A DNA stretch of 64,000 nt from Verrucomicrobia bacterium UBA1412 (lineage in GTDB: Bacteria; Verrucomicrobiota; Verrucomicrobiia; Limisphaerales; UBA1412), in assembly GCA_002305615.1 (NCBI GenBank), contig DBPU01000025.1:29317-93316 (forward strand), written 5' to 3'. This document shows positions 27,065-36,078 of the stretch, piece after piece. Made by a program: the position numbers and the translations under genes. Below the pieces are notes generated by a model. That model made no database searches, was not told the DNA's origin, and worked only from the letters and a program-made list of their open reading frames with translations. How positions within the stretch are numbered: position 1 is the stretch's first letter; the number at the start of each line of letters is the position of its first letter.

Positions 27065-27220
27065 TTATGCTACGAATTTCGTCTTTTTCAGATTAAAAAC
27101 CCGATCGCCTTCACGCCACTCTTTGCGTTTTTTCAAAACTTCAACGCGCTCCTGGCGCTTGAGAACATTCCGTTTTGCGCCCAAAGAAGAAGCACTCTTT
27201 AAACTATTATGCAATGACAT
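27065..27220 (-). CDS. PVC-superphylum small basic signature protein (51 residues)
   Basis: An ATG at 27220 opens a 51-residue frame beginning MSLHNSLKSASS and continuing GAKRNVLKRQERVEVLKKRK, then EWREGDRVFNLKKTKFVA. This closely matches the short basic protein shared by Verrucomicrobia, Chlamydiae, Planctomycetes and Lentisphaerae, described as a PVC signature and proposed, but not shown, to act with ribosomes or nucleic acid. About a third of its residues are Lys or Arg. It lies 63 bases upstream of the pseudouridine synthase on the same strand, a sensible place for a ribosome-linked protein. No Shine-Dalgarno site adjoins the ATG; a GC-rich hairpin-like leader lies about 30 bases upstream. 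Confidence 0.85.
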   Translation of the reverse strand: MSLHNSLKSASSLGAKRNVLKRQERVEVLKKRKEWREGDRVFNLKKTKFVA

Positions 27221-27421
27221 ATCTAAATCAAAATAAAAATCAACCTACCTCGGGCCCCTCGCCCGGCAGGACCCCTATTCTGCCAAAGAAGCAGGAAAAT
27301 GCAACTAGTTTTTAGCTTCATTATTCAAGACTTTGGAAAGAGGCCCGGTTTTGGCGTCGGATTCGTCATGGCTGCGCAATAAAGGGAAGTATCGCTTAAG
27401 CAGTTTACAGTATCTGCAACC

Positions 27422-27449
27422 TTGTCTTTTTGACGAATCAGGATAGAAT
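27422..27449 (+). promoter_or_regulatory. candidate sigma70-type promoter for the isomerase gene
   Basis: TTGTCT (27422-27427) and TAGAAT (27444-27449) are 16 bases apart, giving a four-of-six -35 and a five-of-six -10 match. The ATG of the isomerase follows 21 bases after the -10, so the leader would be very short. Confidence 0.35.
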
Positions 27450-27470
27450 GGGTGCGTTGTATTTTGCATT

Positions 27471-28307
27471 ATGAATAGACGTGGTTTTTTGAAGTCTGCT
27501 GGCTTGGGATTGGCAGCAATGGGAGTGTTGGGAACATCTGCTCAAACGAATTCAGTAAGCGAAACGAAGGCGAATAATCGTTCATTCAAGCTGGGGTGTG
27601 CCGGCTATACGTTTGTGCGGTATGATCTGGATAAATCTTTAGAAATGATGCATCGAGTGAATGTGCGTCAGATGTCCCTCAAGGATTTCCATCTTCCCAT
27701 CAATGCCAGCGATGAAAAAATCCAGGAAGTGCTCTCCAAATTTAAGTCGCGAAACATCACCCCATATGGTGTGGGGCCAATCTATATGCGCAATGAAGCC
27801 GAGGTCACCAACGCTTTCCAATATGCGAAAAAGGTTGGGGTAAAGCTGGTGATTGCCGTTCCCAATTATGAACTCCTGCCTTTAGTTGAAAAAAAGGTCA
27901 AAGAATATGATTTCAAAGTAGCTATTCATATTCATGGACCCGATATCGCTATTTTCCCTCATGCGGCAGATGTATGGGAGCACGTCAAAGGTCTGGATGA
28001 AAGAATCGGCATTTGTCACGATATTGGGCATACCGTGCGGCTGGGGATTAATCTCATAGAAGATATCAAGAAGTATAGCTCCCGAATCTACGACATGCAC
28101 ATCTGGGATGTGGATAAAGCTGAAAAGTCAGGGCATTGTGTCGAGGGCGGAAGGGGTATCATTAACTTCAAAGAGCTTTTTGATACTTTGCAGGAAGTGG
28201 GGTACTCCGGGGTGTGCAGCTTGGAGTATACAAAAGATATGAATGATGTTCTTCCGGGAGTGGCCGAATCCATTGGCTATTTCAATGGTGTCCTGAGCTT
28301 GAAATGA
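27471..28307 (+). CDS. Tat-exported sugar phosphate isomerase/epimerase-like TIM-barrel protein
   Basis: The 278-residue protein starts with a twin-arginine-like signal (MNRRGFLKSAGLGLAAMGVLG). The rest fits the xylose-isomerase-like TIM barrel: FKLGCAGYTFVRYDLDKSL, KLVIAVPNYELLPLV, GICHDIGHTVRLG and DMHIWDVDKAEKSG carry acidic and His residues at the places where this family binds a metal. SGVCSLEYT near the C-terminus gives another candidate metal-ligand Glu. Members act on many sugars, so the substrate is not known. Only 6 bases separate its stop from the next gene. Confidence 0.85.
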   Translation: MNRRGFLKSAGLGLAAMGVLGTSAQTNSVSETKANNRSFKLGCAGYTFVRYDLDKSLEMMHRVNVRQMSLKDFHLPINASDEKIQEVLSKFKSRNITPYGVGPIYMRNEAEVTNAFQYAKKVGVKLVIAVPNYELLPLVEKKVKEYDFKVAIHIHGPDIAIFPHAADVWEHVKGLDERIGICHDIGHTVRLGINLIEDIKKYSSRIYDMHIWDVDKAEKSGHCVEGGRGIINFKELFDTLQEVGYSGVCSLEYTKDMNDVLPGVAESIGYFNGVLSLK

Positions 28308-28313
28308 AGTAAC

Positions 28314-29822
28314 TTGAATTCGAAAAAAGTTCAACCTGTTTCCAGTTGTCAGGGCTTTGCTCTCATCTTTGTCCTTTCGATTTTAATTCTAACAACAGGG
28401 ACTCTCTTCTTTTTTATCTCGTTGACGGTTCGAGAGTCCCAAGTCGAAAGGTCTCTGATGCTGTCACGTTTTGCTCTGACGGCAGCTGAATCCGGAGCTA
28501 ATGAGGCTCTGCAGTATTTGGTTTCCGCCAAGGTAGAGCCGACCTCATTGGAAGATGCTCCGATCAAGGAAAAGTTGGAGAAACGTTGGGTTACCAATGA
28601 TGGACGCTATTCGGATTGGGGTTTCCCCACAAATGATAAACTCAGGATATTAGCTCAACCGGAGGAGCTTGGTGACGGGGATTTGTATTACGTATCGGGT
28701 TTCCACTCTCTTTCTGATGAGGAGTCTGAGATCTATTCTTTAGGGATCAATTATGCCGGTCAGAAAGAGCATCCCCTTTTGAGGCTCATTAGAATTGAGG
28801 CTGTGGAACAAGCCAATATCTCGACTAACTTTTTGCAGGGTGAACTCATCGCTACACGACGATTTAACTTCTTGGGAGGGGTGAAGATTTCCGGCACCAA
28901 CCAGCTGGATACGGAAGGAAAAACGAATCTCTTAATGACGGCGCTTTCAATAGCCTATCCCAATCAGGATCTTTTTTTGGGCAGCAATGTTATTCAGGGA
29001 CACTACTTGATCAACGGCCCGCTTCCTCCTCCGGGGTTGGACGTTCCTCATGAAGAGGGTGAGGGAGAGACGAACAGCAACGAAGGCATCAAAGAAAACA
29101 TCCTTGTGATAGGTTCGTCCGAATTTTTGGCTAATGAGAAACAGAGCTATGAAACAAACTATCTGGTTACGAGATTGAACTGGGCTCCGTTTCCGCCACG
29201 GAAAGCTCCTGAGGAGGCCAGCTCTGCCGATGCGCCTTTGGTGAATATCGGAACGGAAGAGGCTCCGATCATGGCTTATCAGTTTGAAGCGGCAGGAGAT
29301 TATAAAATTACTGCTCCTGAACCGTATCCCCTCATTTTAAAAAGTGGAGCTGTAATCAACTTGCGGCTTCCCCCTGAATATGCGCTGACAGAGCAGCCAA
29401 TTACGATGGAAGAGGGGGCTCAGATGGTACTCTTTCCAACCGGGAATCTTACATTGGGAACGCAAGCTTTTGCGACGGTCGAAAAAAACTGGAATCGCCT
29501 TACCGTTTGGGGGGGGGCGTTGGATACAGAACCTGTCCCGCGATTGGTTTTGCAGGGAACGCCGAACGCCTCTTTTTGTGCCCGAATTTATGCCCCGGCT
29601 ACAGACGTAATCGTAACCAATGAGGTGAGTGTGGTTGGACTATTGGTGGGACGCGAAATAACCATGTCTGAAAAGACTTCCTTTTTGGGTGATTTGCAAG
29701 CCAGGCTTCATCCTCTGATCGGCTCTCCCGCGCCTTTAAATACGACGAATTCCTTTTTCCGGATTAAAGCGTGGGAGGAGATCAGCTTGATAAAGGAAAA
29801 AGAGGTTCCGATCGAGGAGTGA
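28314..29822 (+). CDS. PilX-like type IV pilus assembly-related membrane-anchored protein
   Basis: The 502-residue product begins with a short basic leader and one membrane helix (about 14-36, GFALIFVLSILILTTGTLFF), followed by ESQVERSLMLSRFALTAAESGANEAL. This opening is typical of PilX/PilA-like proteins whose N-terminal helix packs in a pilus, where the Gly before FALI would be the cleavage point. The bulk is outside the cell and resembles adhesin-like beta structure near residues 320-450 (GDYKITAPEPYPLILKSGAVI). The start is TTG at 28314; no ATG in frame would keep the helix. A run of nine G occurs within the gene (29509-29517). Distant relatives are seen in Verrucomicrobia, but I do not know the function. 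Confidence 0.65.
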   Translation: MNSKKVQPVSSCQGFALIFVLSILILTTGTLFFFISLTVRESQVERSLMLSRFALTAAESGANEALQYLVSAKVEPTSLEDAPIKEKLEKRWVTNDGRYSDWGFPTNDKLRILAQPEELGDGDLYYVSGFHSLSDEESEIYSLGINYAGQKEHPLLRLIRIEAVEQANISTNFLQGELIATRRFNFLGGVKISGTNQLDTEGKTNLLMTALSIAYPNQDLFLGSNVIQGHYLINGPLPPPGLDVPHEEGEGETNSNEGIKENILVIGSSEFLANEKQSYETNYLVTRLNWAPFPPRKAPEEASSADAPLVNIGTEEAPIMAYQFEAAGDYKITAPEPYPLILKSGAVINLRLPPEYALTEQPITMEEGAQMVLFPTGNLTLGTQAFATVEKNWNRLTVWGGALDTEPVPRLVLQGTPNASFCARIYAPATDVIVTNEVSVVGLLVGREITMSEKTSFLGDLQARLHPLIGSPAPLNTTNSFFRIKAWEEISLIKEKEVPIEE

Positions 29823-29825
29823 AAA

Positions 29826-29850
29826 AGGACGCCTTCAGGCGTCCTTGCTA
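29826..29850 (+). terminator. weak intrinsic terminator after the PilX-like gene
   Basis: GGACGCC and GGCGTCC (29827-29844) form a 7-base stem around TTCA, with only a short T-rich tail. Confidence 0.6.
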
Positions 29851-29876
29851 AAATAGGAGAAAATCAAACTAGAGAG

Positions 29877-30920
29877 TTATTTCTCCAGTACCCATATATT
29901 TCTGAACTGAACTTTATCTCCATGATCCTGCAGGAGAATCCCGACTAAATCGCGTTCGGAAGGGTTAATAGCTCCTGGTGTAGCTTTGGACAGTTCCAGG
30001 TCCTGATGGATGGCGATGCCGTTATGTTTAATGGTCACACGGCCATTCTTGACTTTCTTGCCTTCCGCATCGAAACGGGCCATTGTGAAATCAATGTCAT
30101 ACGTCTGCCACTGCATCGGAGGGAAGCATGCGTTCACCGCCGGACGGCTGATCTGGTAAATTCCACCGCATTCATTATCCCAACCGGGCAAGCCGTAACT
30201 GTCTAATACTTGCAGCTCATAGGAGCCGTTAATGTAGACGCCGCTATTGCCGCGCGCTTGGCCGAAACGGTCCGGGTAAAAAGGAGAGCGAAACTCCAAG
30301 TGCAGGGTGCAATCTCCAAATCCTTTTTTAGGAATGATGTTGCCACCGTTGACTTCGAGGGCTCCGCCTTCTTTGATTTCCCAGCGGATAGGTTGATTAT
30401 TACCGTGTTCTACAAAGTTTTCTTTGCTTTTCTCCGTCCCGTCAAACAGAACTACGGCGCCTTCCGGCGGCTTAAGTCCGATAGTCGGAGAGGTGCGGGT
30501 TGTTTTTTTGAACGTAAAGGAGCCTTCCTGTTTGCCAGCGATGACTCCACTGAGATTACCTTTAGAAATGGTTCCGGACCAGAGATTGGCATCCAGAACA
30601 ACTCCGCCGGAGGCAGCTTTTTGGACCTTATCCAAGCTGAAAGCATCGTTGTCCAGGAATTTGATTTCTGCCTTGTCCGGGTCTCCTTTGATCGTTCCGG
30701 TGATGAAGAATAGAGGTTGATCCTGTTTACCTAATTCCTCAAAGAAACGAGCTTCATAGCGATCATTTCCCAGGGGGATCATGCAGAGGGTAACCTCTTT
30801 CTCGCTGGAACCCAGTTTTACTGAACCTTTCCAATCTCCCAAAAAAGAATCCACAGGTGCCTCTGCCATAGCCTGGAGGCTGAGGCAAGCCCCCAATAAT
30901 AAAATTGATTGTAACTTCAT
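29877..30920 (-). CDS. exported DUF1080 (3-keto-disaccharide hydrolase family) protein
   Basis: The 347-residue product has a signal peptide ([21 protein letters not shown]), an N-terminal beta domain (about 25-145, [20 protein letters not shown]), and the DUF1080 jelly-roll at about 150-345. The latter is marked by [48 protein letters not shown] and [11 protein letters not shown] at the end. DUF1080 proteins are abundant in Planctomycetes and Verrucomicrobia, and some hydrolyse 3-keto-glycosides made by dehydrogenases. The exact substrate here is unknown. It stands alone, with hisI divergent. Confidence 0.9.
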   Translation of the reverse strand: MKLQSILLLGACLSLQAMAEAPVDSFLGDWKGSVKLGSSEKEVTLCMIPLGNDRYEARFFEELGKQDQPLFFITGTIKGDPDKAEIKFLDNDAFSLDKVQKAASGGVVLDANLWSGTISKGNLSGVIAGKQEGSFTFKKTTRTSPTIGLKPPEGAVVLFDGTEKSKENFVEHGNNQPIRWEIKEGGALEVNGGNIIPKKGFGDCTLHLEFRSPFYPDRFGQARGNSGVYINGSYELQVLDSYGLPGWDNECGGIYQISRPAVNACFPPMQWQTYDIDFTMARFDAEGKKVKNGRVTIKHNGIAIHQDLELSKATPGAINPSERDLVGILLQDHGDKVQFRNIWVLEK

Positions 30921-31027
30921 ACGTGGAGGATTTGACCAAAAACAGGGGTGGAAAGCAAAGACAATCTTCTCCGCCGCCGGGTTTAAGTCTCTTTACAACG
31001 GAAGGTGAAGTGTTTATCTTTTGCGGG

Positions 31028-31390
31028 ATGGGTTTTATTGACTTATTAAAATTCAATGCAGATGGCCTCATACCAGCGATAGTGCAAGATGCTCAAAATG
31101 GGCAGGTTTTGATGATGGCCTGGATGAATAAAGAATCTGTGGAAAGAACAATTAAGGAAGGACATACCGTTTTCTGGAGCCGGTCCCGCAAGGAGTATTG
31201 GGTCAAAGGCCAGACCAGCGGGCATTTTCAGAAGGTTGTTTCGCTTTCTTTCGATTGTGATGGCGATACGCTTTTGGTTAAGGTTAACCAGACAGGCGCC
31301 GCCTGCCACGAGTATTATAAATCCTGCTTCTTTAGAACAGTGAACCCGGATGGTTCTTGGTATATCAATTCTGAAAAGCTGGAGAAATAG
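31028..31390 (+). CDS. hisI: phosphoribosyl-AMP cyclohydrolase
   Basis: HisI opens the adenine ring of phosphoribosyl-AMP, the third step of histidine synthesis. The 120-residue protein has the core [19 protein letters not shown] followed by KSCFFR, with Cys77, Cys93 and Cys100 as zinc ligands. [19 protein letters not shown] precedes it. The separate HisE pyrophosphohydrolase domain found fused in many bacteria is absent, and no other his gene is near. I place the start at the ATG at 31028, where [10 protein letters not shown] is the family N-terminus; the frame is open 41 codons further up but has no such features. A short inverted repeat AGGTTT/AAACCT (31389-31413) ends the gene. Confidence 0.95.
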   Translation: MGFIDLLKFNADGLIPAIVQDAQNGQVLMMAWMNKESVERTIKEGHTVFWSRSRKEYWVKGQTSGHFQKVVSLSFDCDGDTLLVKVNQTGAACHEYYKSCFFRTVNPDGSWYINSEKLEK

Positions 31391-31426
31391 GTTTTCTTGT
31401 TTAGTATAAACCTCTTCGCTTCGACT

Positions 31427-32959
31427 TTATATCCTGCGGTTTTGGCGGCTGGTATGAGTCGAAGTTTTTTGTTTTGCCGATGAATGGGTGAGGTCGCTCT
31501 CAATAAGATTATGGGCGGTCTCGGAGGGGAACCCTCGAACGGTAACTAGAAATTCTTCAAGCAACCGAGCTAACCGTGGCAGAGCAATTTCACTCTGCCG
31601 GTTTAATTTCTCGAAGAGCCAGCGAGAGCATTCCATGAAACCGGCAAATGCAGAGTCCTGGGATTGCCAGATTAGAGGGGAGCTCTGGATGAAGCGCCCG
31701 CTGTTTTGAATCAAATCCCAGAATCGTGCGAATCGCTTCAGATCACATATTTCCTCATAGGAGATATGGCTGGTTTTGAGAACATCATAGGGAGGCAGAG
31801 GCGAGTAAACCATTCCCCATTCTTCTGTATGGCGGTCAATGGGAGCCCCACGCAGACGCTTCAAAATTCCCACCTGTATTTCCTGGGGATTCCACGAAAG
31901 CAAGGTGTCAAATCCTAGAGCAAAGCTTTCCACGTCTTCGCCGGGCAATCCGACAATCAAATCCGCGTGGACGTGGACTCCCGTGTTTTCGCGAATCCAG
32001 CGAATATTTTTTTCCGCAAGCAGGATTTCTTTTTTCTTCAGAGCGATTTTCGAGTCTTTGTCCTGTGATTGATTTTGAACCGAACTTTCAGCGATATGAG
32101 TGCGTGAGATGCGGAGAGAAACCTCGGAGTTTAATGTTTGAATGCCGATCTCTAACTGGATACTTCCCGGAGGAAATTGTACCAGAAGTTTTTTTAGATC
32201 CTCAGGAAGTAAATGGGGCACCATCTCAAAATGCAGGAAGAGACCGGGCCGAAGGCGATCCAGAAAAAACTGCAGAAGCTCGCATGTATAGGGGGTATTG
32301 ATATTAAAAGTACGGTCAGTGAACTTAAACTGAGTAGCCCCACGTTTCAGAAGGGATTCCAATGCAGAAAAGAGTTTTTCCCGATTGAAAAAGCGCACTC
32401 TTTTATCCAGGCAGGAGAGGCAAAATTCGCAGCCGAAGGGGCAGCCTCGAGAACTCTCGATATAAAGAATGCGATTGAGAATGTCAGCTTCTGTATAAAG
32501 ATCGTATGGAAGCTCCAGAGTGTCCAGGAGAGGCTGCTCCTCAAAAATAACTTTATTCTCGGGGTAGCAGCCGGAGAGAATTTGCCTGCATATTTTGGGG
32601 AAAGATATTTCTGATTCTCCGCAGAGGATATAGTCGGCAAATTGTGCTACAGGTGGGTGGTCCTTGGGAAAGCTGACCTCCGGCCCACCCAAAAGGAGGG
32701 TTATTTCAGGGCTTATTCTTTTAACGAGTCGGACGACTTCAGTGACCAACTCCACGTTCCAAATATAGACTCCAAATGCGAGAATTTTGGGATGATCTTT
32801 GAGAATCTGCTCAGCAATCTCGGGCGCGCGTCTGCGAATATCAAACTCGAACAATTTAGCACGAGACTTCAGCTCTCCCGCGTTGGCCAGAAGGCTTCGT
32901 TGCCCTATGCTTGAGTGAATATATTTGGCATTGATCGCAACTAAGAGAATATCCGGCAC
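31427..32959 (-). CDS. B12-binding-domain radical SAM protein (DUF4080 type)
   Basis: The 510-residue protein has an N-terminal cobalamin-binding-like Rossmann region (about 1-125, DILLVAINAKYIHSSIG and LLGGPEVSFP) and a radical SAM barrel with the cluster motif RGCPFGCEFC (Cys173, Cys177, Cys180, that is CX3CX2C). The C-terminal part (about 370-490) fits DUF4080. Such proteins cleave SAM to form a radical; no substrate is known for DUF4080 members. It is the last gene of the reverse group with the RluA-like and PpiD-like genes, 23 bases after the former. Confidence 0.85.
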   Translation of the reverse strand: MPDILLVAINAKYIHSSIGQRSLLANAGELKSRAKLFEFDIRRRAPEIAEQILKDHPKILAFGVYIWNVELVTEVVRLVKRISPEITLLLGGPEVSFPKDHPPVAQFADYILCGESEISFPKICRQILSGCYPENKVIFEEQPLLDTLELPYDLYTEADILNRILYIESSRGCPFGCEFCLSCLDKRVRFFNREKLFSALESLLKRGATQFKFTDRTFNINTPYTCELLQFFLDRLRPGLFLHFEMVPHLLPEDLKKLLVQFPPGSIQLEIGIQTLNSEVSLRISRTHIAESSVQNQSQDKDSKIALKKKEILLAEKNIRWIRENTGVHVHADLIVGLPGEDVESFALGFDTLLSWNPQEIQVGILKRLRGAPIDRHTEEWGMVYSPLPPYDVLKTSHISYEEICDLKRFARFWDLIQNSGRFIQSSPLIWQSQDSAFAGFMECSRWLFEKLNRQSEIALPRLARLLEEFLVTVRGFPSETAHNLIESDLTHSSAKQKTSTHTSRQNRRI

Positions 32960-32982
32960 GGCAAAATCCAGAGAGGGGTCAG

Positions 32983-33816
32983 TTAATGCTCCCAGCGTTT
33001 GACTCCATATTGTTTGAGCATTTTGATGGAAACCTTGAAATCTTTGGGTAGTGGCGACTCAATGACAATAGAAGGAGAGCTTCCGGGATGAGGAATTTCA
33101 ACTCGAGAGCAGTGCAATGCGGCGCGTCCCATAAGGGGGCGTTCTTCATGTTTGGTGCTGGGATGATACTTGGGCTTAAGTGAAGACAGGTAAAGAGGTC
33201 TGCCATGGTAGAAAGAGTCACATACGGCAGGGCATTTGATATAGCGAAGGTGAGCCCGGATTTGGAGGTATCGCTCCGTGACGGGGTAACATTCGAGCAG
33301 GGAGTAGCCGCTATAGCTCTCTAAAATTTTAAAGCGGGTAATACTCTTTTTTCCTCTTTTCACATCGACTTTCATCAAGTCAGATCGTCTGGGGTGGGGG
33401 GTCAATCCGGCCTGGATAGTGAATTCATCCTTGAGCGGTTTTCCATGCACCAAGGCGTGATATGTGCGGAACTCCTTTTCACTTCCCAAGAGGTTTTTCA
33501 AACACTCTTGAGCTTTTTGCGTCTTGGTGAAAATGAGAACGCCACTGGTATCTGCATCTAGGGGGTAAAGGCAGTTTAAAGCGGTCAGGCCTTCGCGGGA
33601 TGAGACCCAGGCAGCCTTACGCTCAATATCTCTAGCAAAGAGACTTTGAATATTGAGTGCTTCTACGAGAGAATAATTTTGAACGGCCAGCAGATTTGAA
33701 GGCTTGTCTATTACGAGTAAATCCCCATCCTCAAAAAGAACGGGGATTTCCCAATAGTGAGAGCGAATCTCGCTTTCCTTCGTTGCTGGCGACGATAGTT
33801 TGATGATGTCGCCCAT
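32983..33816 (-). CDS. RluA-family pseudouridine synthase with altered catalytic motif
   Basis: The 277-residue protein shares the RluA fold: VLFEDGDLLVIDKPSNLLAV near the N-terminus, the catalytic region LYPLDADTSGVLIFTKT, and EFRTYHALVHGKPLKDEF. Family members have HRLDXXTSG; here His-Arg is replaced by Tyr84-Pro85, while Asp87, the nucleophile, is kept. It has no N-terminal S4 domain, which matches RluA or TruC subtypes. It would modify an rRNA or tRNA uridine, but the change beside the catalytic residue raises doubt about activity. It ends 23 bases before the DUF4080 gene and starts 15 bases after the PpiD-like gene. Confidence 0.85.
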   Translation of the reverse strand: MGDIIKLSSPATKESEIRSHYWEIPVLFEDGDLLVIDKPSNLLAVQNYSLVEALNIQSLFARDIERKAAWVSSREGLTALNCLYPLDADTSGVLIFTKTQKAQECLKNLLGSEKEFRTYHALVHGKPLKDEFTIQAGLTPHPRRSDLMKVDVKRGKKSITRFKILESYSGYSLLECYPVTERYLQIRAHLRYIKCPAVCDSFYHGRPLYLSSLKPKYHPSTKHEERPLMGRAALHCSRVEIPHPGSSPSIVIESPLPKDFKVSIKMLKQYGVKRWEH

Positions 33817-33831
33817 TAAATAAAATTCTGA

Positions 33832-35658
33832 TTAATTGGTAGATGGCGCCGCAGGAGGAGTGACAACCAGCTTTGCGGGCGCGTTTGTTGTGCCAGAGAC
33901 AGGAGTCCACTGATTGGTTGAGGCGTTTGCTTGAGCTTCTGCTTCGCGAGCAGCCTGTTCCTGAGCTTCCTGTTTCTTCTTTTCAATATCCCTGGCCGTC
34001 TCAAAATTGGCTTTATCGTATTCCTGCATGAACCACTCGGTGAAAACGCTTTGGAGGTTATCAGCAAGCAGCCCCTTGGTATAGTTTGCCAGTTCGGCTT
34101 CCACAACCGCAGGATCGGCAGGTTTGCGTTCCTTTAAATAAACAACGGCTGCTGCGGCATTCGTGGAAAGAGGCGAAGCCGGGATAATAGGTGAGCAGAC
34201 AGAAGGTGCTGTCTTGAAAGAAACGGCATTTTTGATCTGCCACCACTGAGCCGGGAGTTCGATATCCACGCCCTTGGCATCGGCGGTAAATTCAGGAATG
34301 GCCATGAACTGAGCCTTGGATTCGGTAGTGGCTTCCTGGAAGCTCTTGCCTGAAGCCAGCAGGTTCGTCACACTTGTCGCGAAAGCCCGGGCTGCAGCAT
34401 TGCATGCCTTCACTGCTTCGGCCTTTTTGTAATCTTCCAAAACTTTATCGGCTACCTCAGAATACTCGGGAGTTTTTGATTCAATCTTGCTGGCAAAACA
34501 GATCGCGTAGACATTGGTCTGTCCGACAATCGGAGGAATCACGGCATTAGTGGGAGAGAGGTTCCAAGCTGCTTGTGTAAACGAGGCAGGGAAATCCAAC
34601 GCTTCGGGCTTGCCATCGGTTCTTGAGAATGGCTCGCTGAGCTTGGGAGTTAATCCTTTGGCTTTGGCCGCGTCCATATAATCCTGCTCGGTAAACTTCT
34701 GTGCCGCAAAGTAGGTGTTAACAAACTCAGCTGCTGCAGAGCGCGCTGCACGCAAAGAGTAACCTTTCTGAATTTCTGCAATTATTTTCTCCTTAGCTGC
34801 CGCCTCAGAAAGGGTTTTCCCTTCTCCATCAACGTAGAGCTCAGGATCATTTTCTTTATAAATTTTATCTGCAAACTCAGCCACGGATACCTTTTCTTTT
34901 TTGGTAAAAAGAGCCATCCCGGCATCAAAATAATTTGTGGCGGGAAACTCAATATAATGAACCTGCATTTTTTCCGGAATTCGATAGGAGGACATCCGGT
35001 TAGTGTAGTGTTGCTGGAGATCAGCCTCAGCTATATTTTCCAACGAAGCCAGGAAGTTTGAAAGAGGGAAGGTGGCCAGCTCAGCTACATAAATTTCCTT
35101 CTGAGCCTGAAGCGAAGTAGTCGCATAACGAGGAGAGACCATAGCACCAGGCAGACCCACAGTAGTGATGAGCTGCTTGATGGCCATTTCGCTTTTGGCG
35201 AGCCCTTCAAGCATATATTTGCTGTATCCGGAGGGTGTTAGGACATTTGTGACAAAGCGCTCGTAGAGGGCCGGGGAATAATTACCCGCTTTATCTTTAA
35301 AGATGGGCAGGCTTTGAAGCCAGATGGTAGCTGCTTCAGAGCTCACTCTAATGCCGGTTTTTGCAGCACGATCCTTCAGGATGAGGCGCTGCTTAGCTTC
35401 GTTTTCTCCATCCCAGCCACCACGGCCTTCCTGAGGCCTCTGGCCGTTATTCAGGAAATAAAGGAGGTCTGCCTCGAAATAAGCGGCTCTGAACGTGTCA
35501 CTATCAACAGGTTTACCATCCATTCGACCCACAGTGGTAGCGCTAGCCTCAGGATTCCGATTTACATCGGGCGAGAAGAAAATAACAAAGGAGATGATCA
35601 CCACAATGATGAGGATACCCCACAACCAAGTTTTATGCTGTCTTAATGTTCTAAACAT
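33832..35658 (-). CDS. membrane-anchored SurA/PpiD-like periplasmic chaperone
   Basis: The 608-residue protein starts with MFRTLRQHKTWLWG and a single membrane helix (about 12-32), the arrangement of PpiD-like foldases. Next comes a helical SurA-like chaperone region (about 50-260), then a middle region around residues 330-410 that is where a parvulin domain would lie, although I cannot see a full set of parvulin residues. The C-terminal part is a long charged, Ala/Gln-rich tail ending PAKLVVTPPAAPSTN. It would help outer membrane or secreted proteins fold near the Sec exit. The same-strand group continues to the RluA-like gene. The gap upstream holds possible regulatory structure. Confidence 0.75.
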   Translation of the reverse strand: MFRTLRQHKTWLWGILIIVVIISFVIFFSPDVNRNPEASATTVGRMDGKPVDSDTFRAAYFEADLLYFLNNGQRPQEGRGGWDGENEAKQRLILKDRAAKTGIRVSSEAATIWLQSLPIFKDKAGNYSPALYERFVTNVLTPSGYSKYMLEGLAKSEMAIKQLITTVGLPGAMVSPRYATTSLQAQKEIYVAELATFPLSNFLASLENIAEADLQQHYTNRMSSYRIPEKMQVHYIEFPATNYFDAGMALFTKKEKVSVAEFADKIYKENDPELYVDGEGKTLSEAAAKEKIIAEIQKGYSLRAARSAAAEFVNTYFAAQKFTEQDYMDAAKAKGLTPKLSEPFSRTDGKPEALDFPASFTQAAWNLSPTNAVIPPIVGQTNVYAICFASKIESKTPEYSEVADKVLEDYKKAEAVKACNAAARAFATSVTNLLASGKSFQEATTESKAQFMAIPEFTADAKGVDIELPAQWWQIKNAVSFKTAPSVCSPIIPASPLSTNAAAAVVYLKERKPADPAVVEAELANYTKGLLADNLQSVFTEWFMQEYDKANFETARDIEKKKQEAQEQAAREAEAQANASTNQWTPVSGTTNAPAKLVVTPPAAPSTN

Positions 35659-36078
35659 AAAGCCCCTTATCCATAGCTGAGTGTCGACGGCAGGTCAATT
35701 CAAAAAACAGAAACGTGAGAAAAAGTCTGAAAAGAAGCCGTAATAAAATAAAAAATACGATGATACAGTCTTTCGATATTCCTTGACTCTCTGGGGGCGT
35801 TTTTTCATGTAACACGACAACAAAATACGGCCCCCAAGCTCAGGGTGACGCCATTTGTACCCATATTTTACAAGGATTTTTGCGGATTTCTATCGGGAGA
35901 AATCTTTATAGCACGCTTAATATCCTCATGATATCGAGAAAAAACGATCAAACCAGGGATGATTAAACACAGCAAGATGTTTTTTCCCTGGTCTGGTTTG
36001 TACTGTTCCTCGCAAAAATCAATGCGATAGGAGGAAAAGACTCATTTTTCTCACTGTTAAGAAGCGGATTTTTCGGGA
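35659..36078. other. 420-base intergenic region with inverted repeats
   Basis: No supported gene is seen. TGGGGGC at 35792-35798 pairs with GCCCCCA at 35830-35836 around a 31-base loop, and the stem extends inward with one bulge and one mismatch. A second structure, CAAACCAG... at 35949-35960 with TCCCTGGTCTGGTTTG at 35985-36000, has two overlapping pairing options. The latter is followed on the reverse strand by a T run, so it probably terminates the NCS2 permease transcript. The first may be part of the PpiD-like leader (minus strand) or a small RNA. Confidence 0.35.
35938..36000 (-). terminator. probable terminator of the NCS2 permease transcript
   Basis: On the reverse strand a stem of eight to eleven bases (35949-35960 with 35985-36000) is followed by a T-rich tail at about 35938-35946. 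The loop is long (about 24 bases), which lowers confidence. Confidence 0.45.

Noticed and set aside
35792..35836. Possible 6S RNA, SRP RNA or RNase P RNA in the gap before the PpiD-like gene.
   Set aside because: None of the conserved motifs of those RNAs could be seen, so it is left as an unassigned structure.
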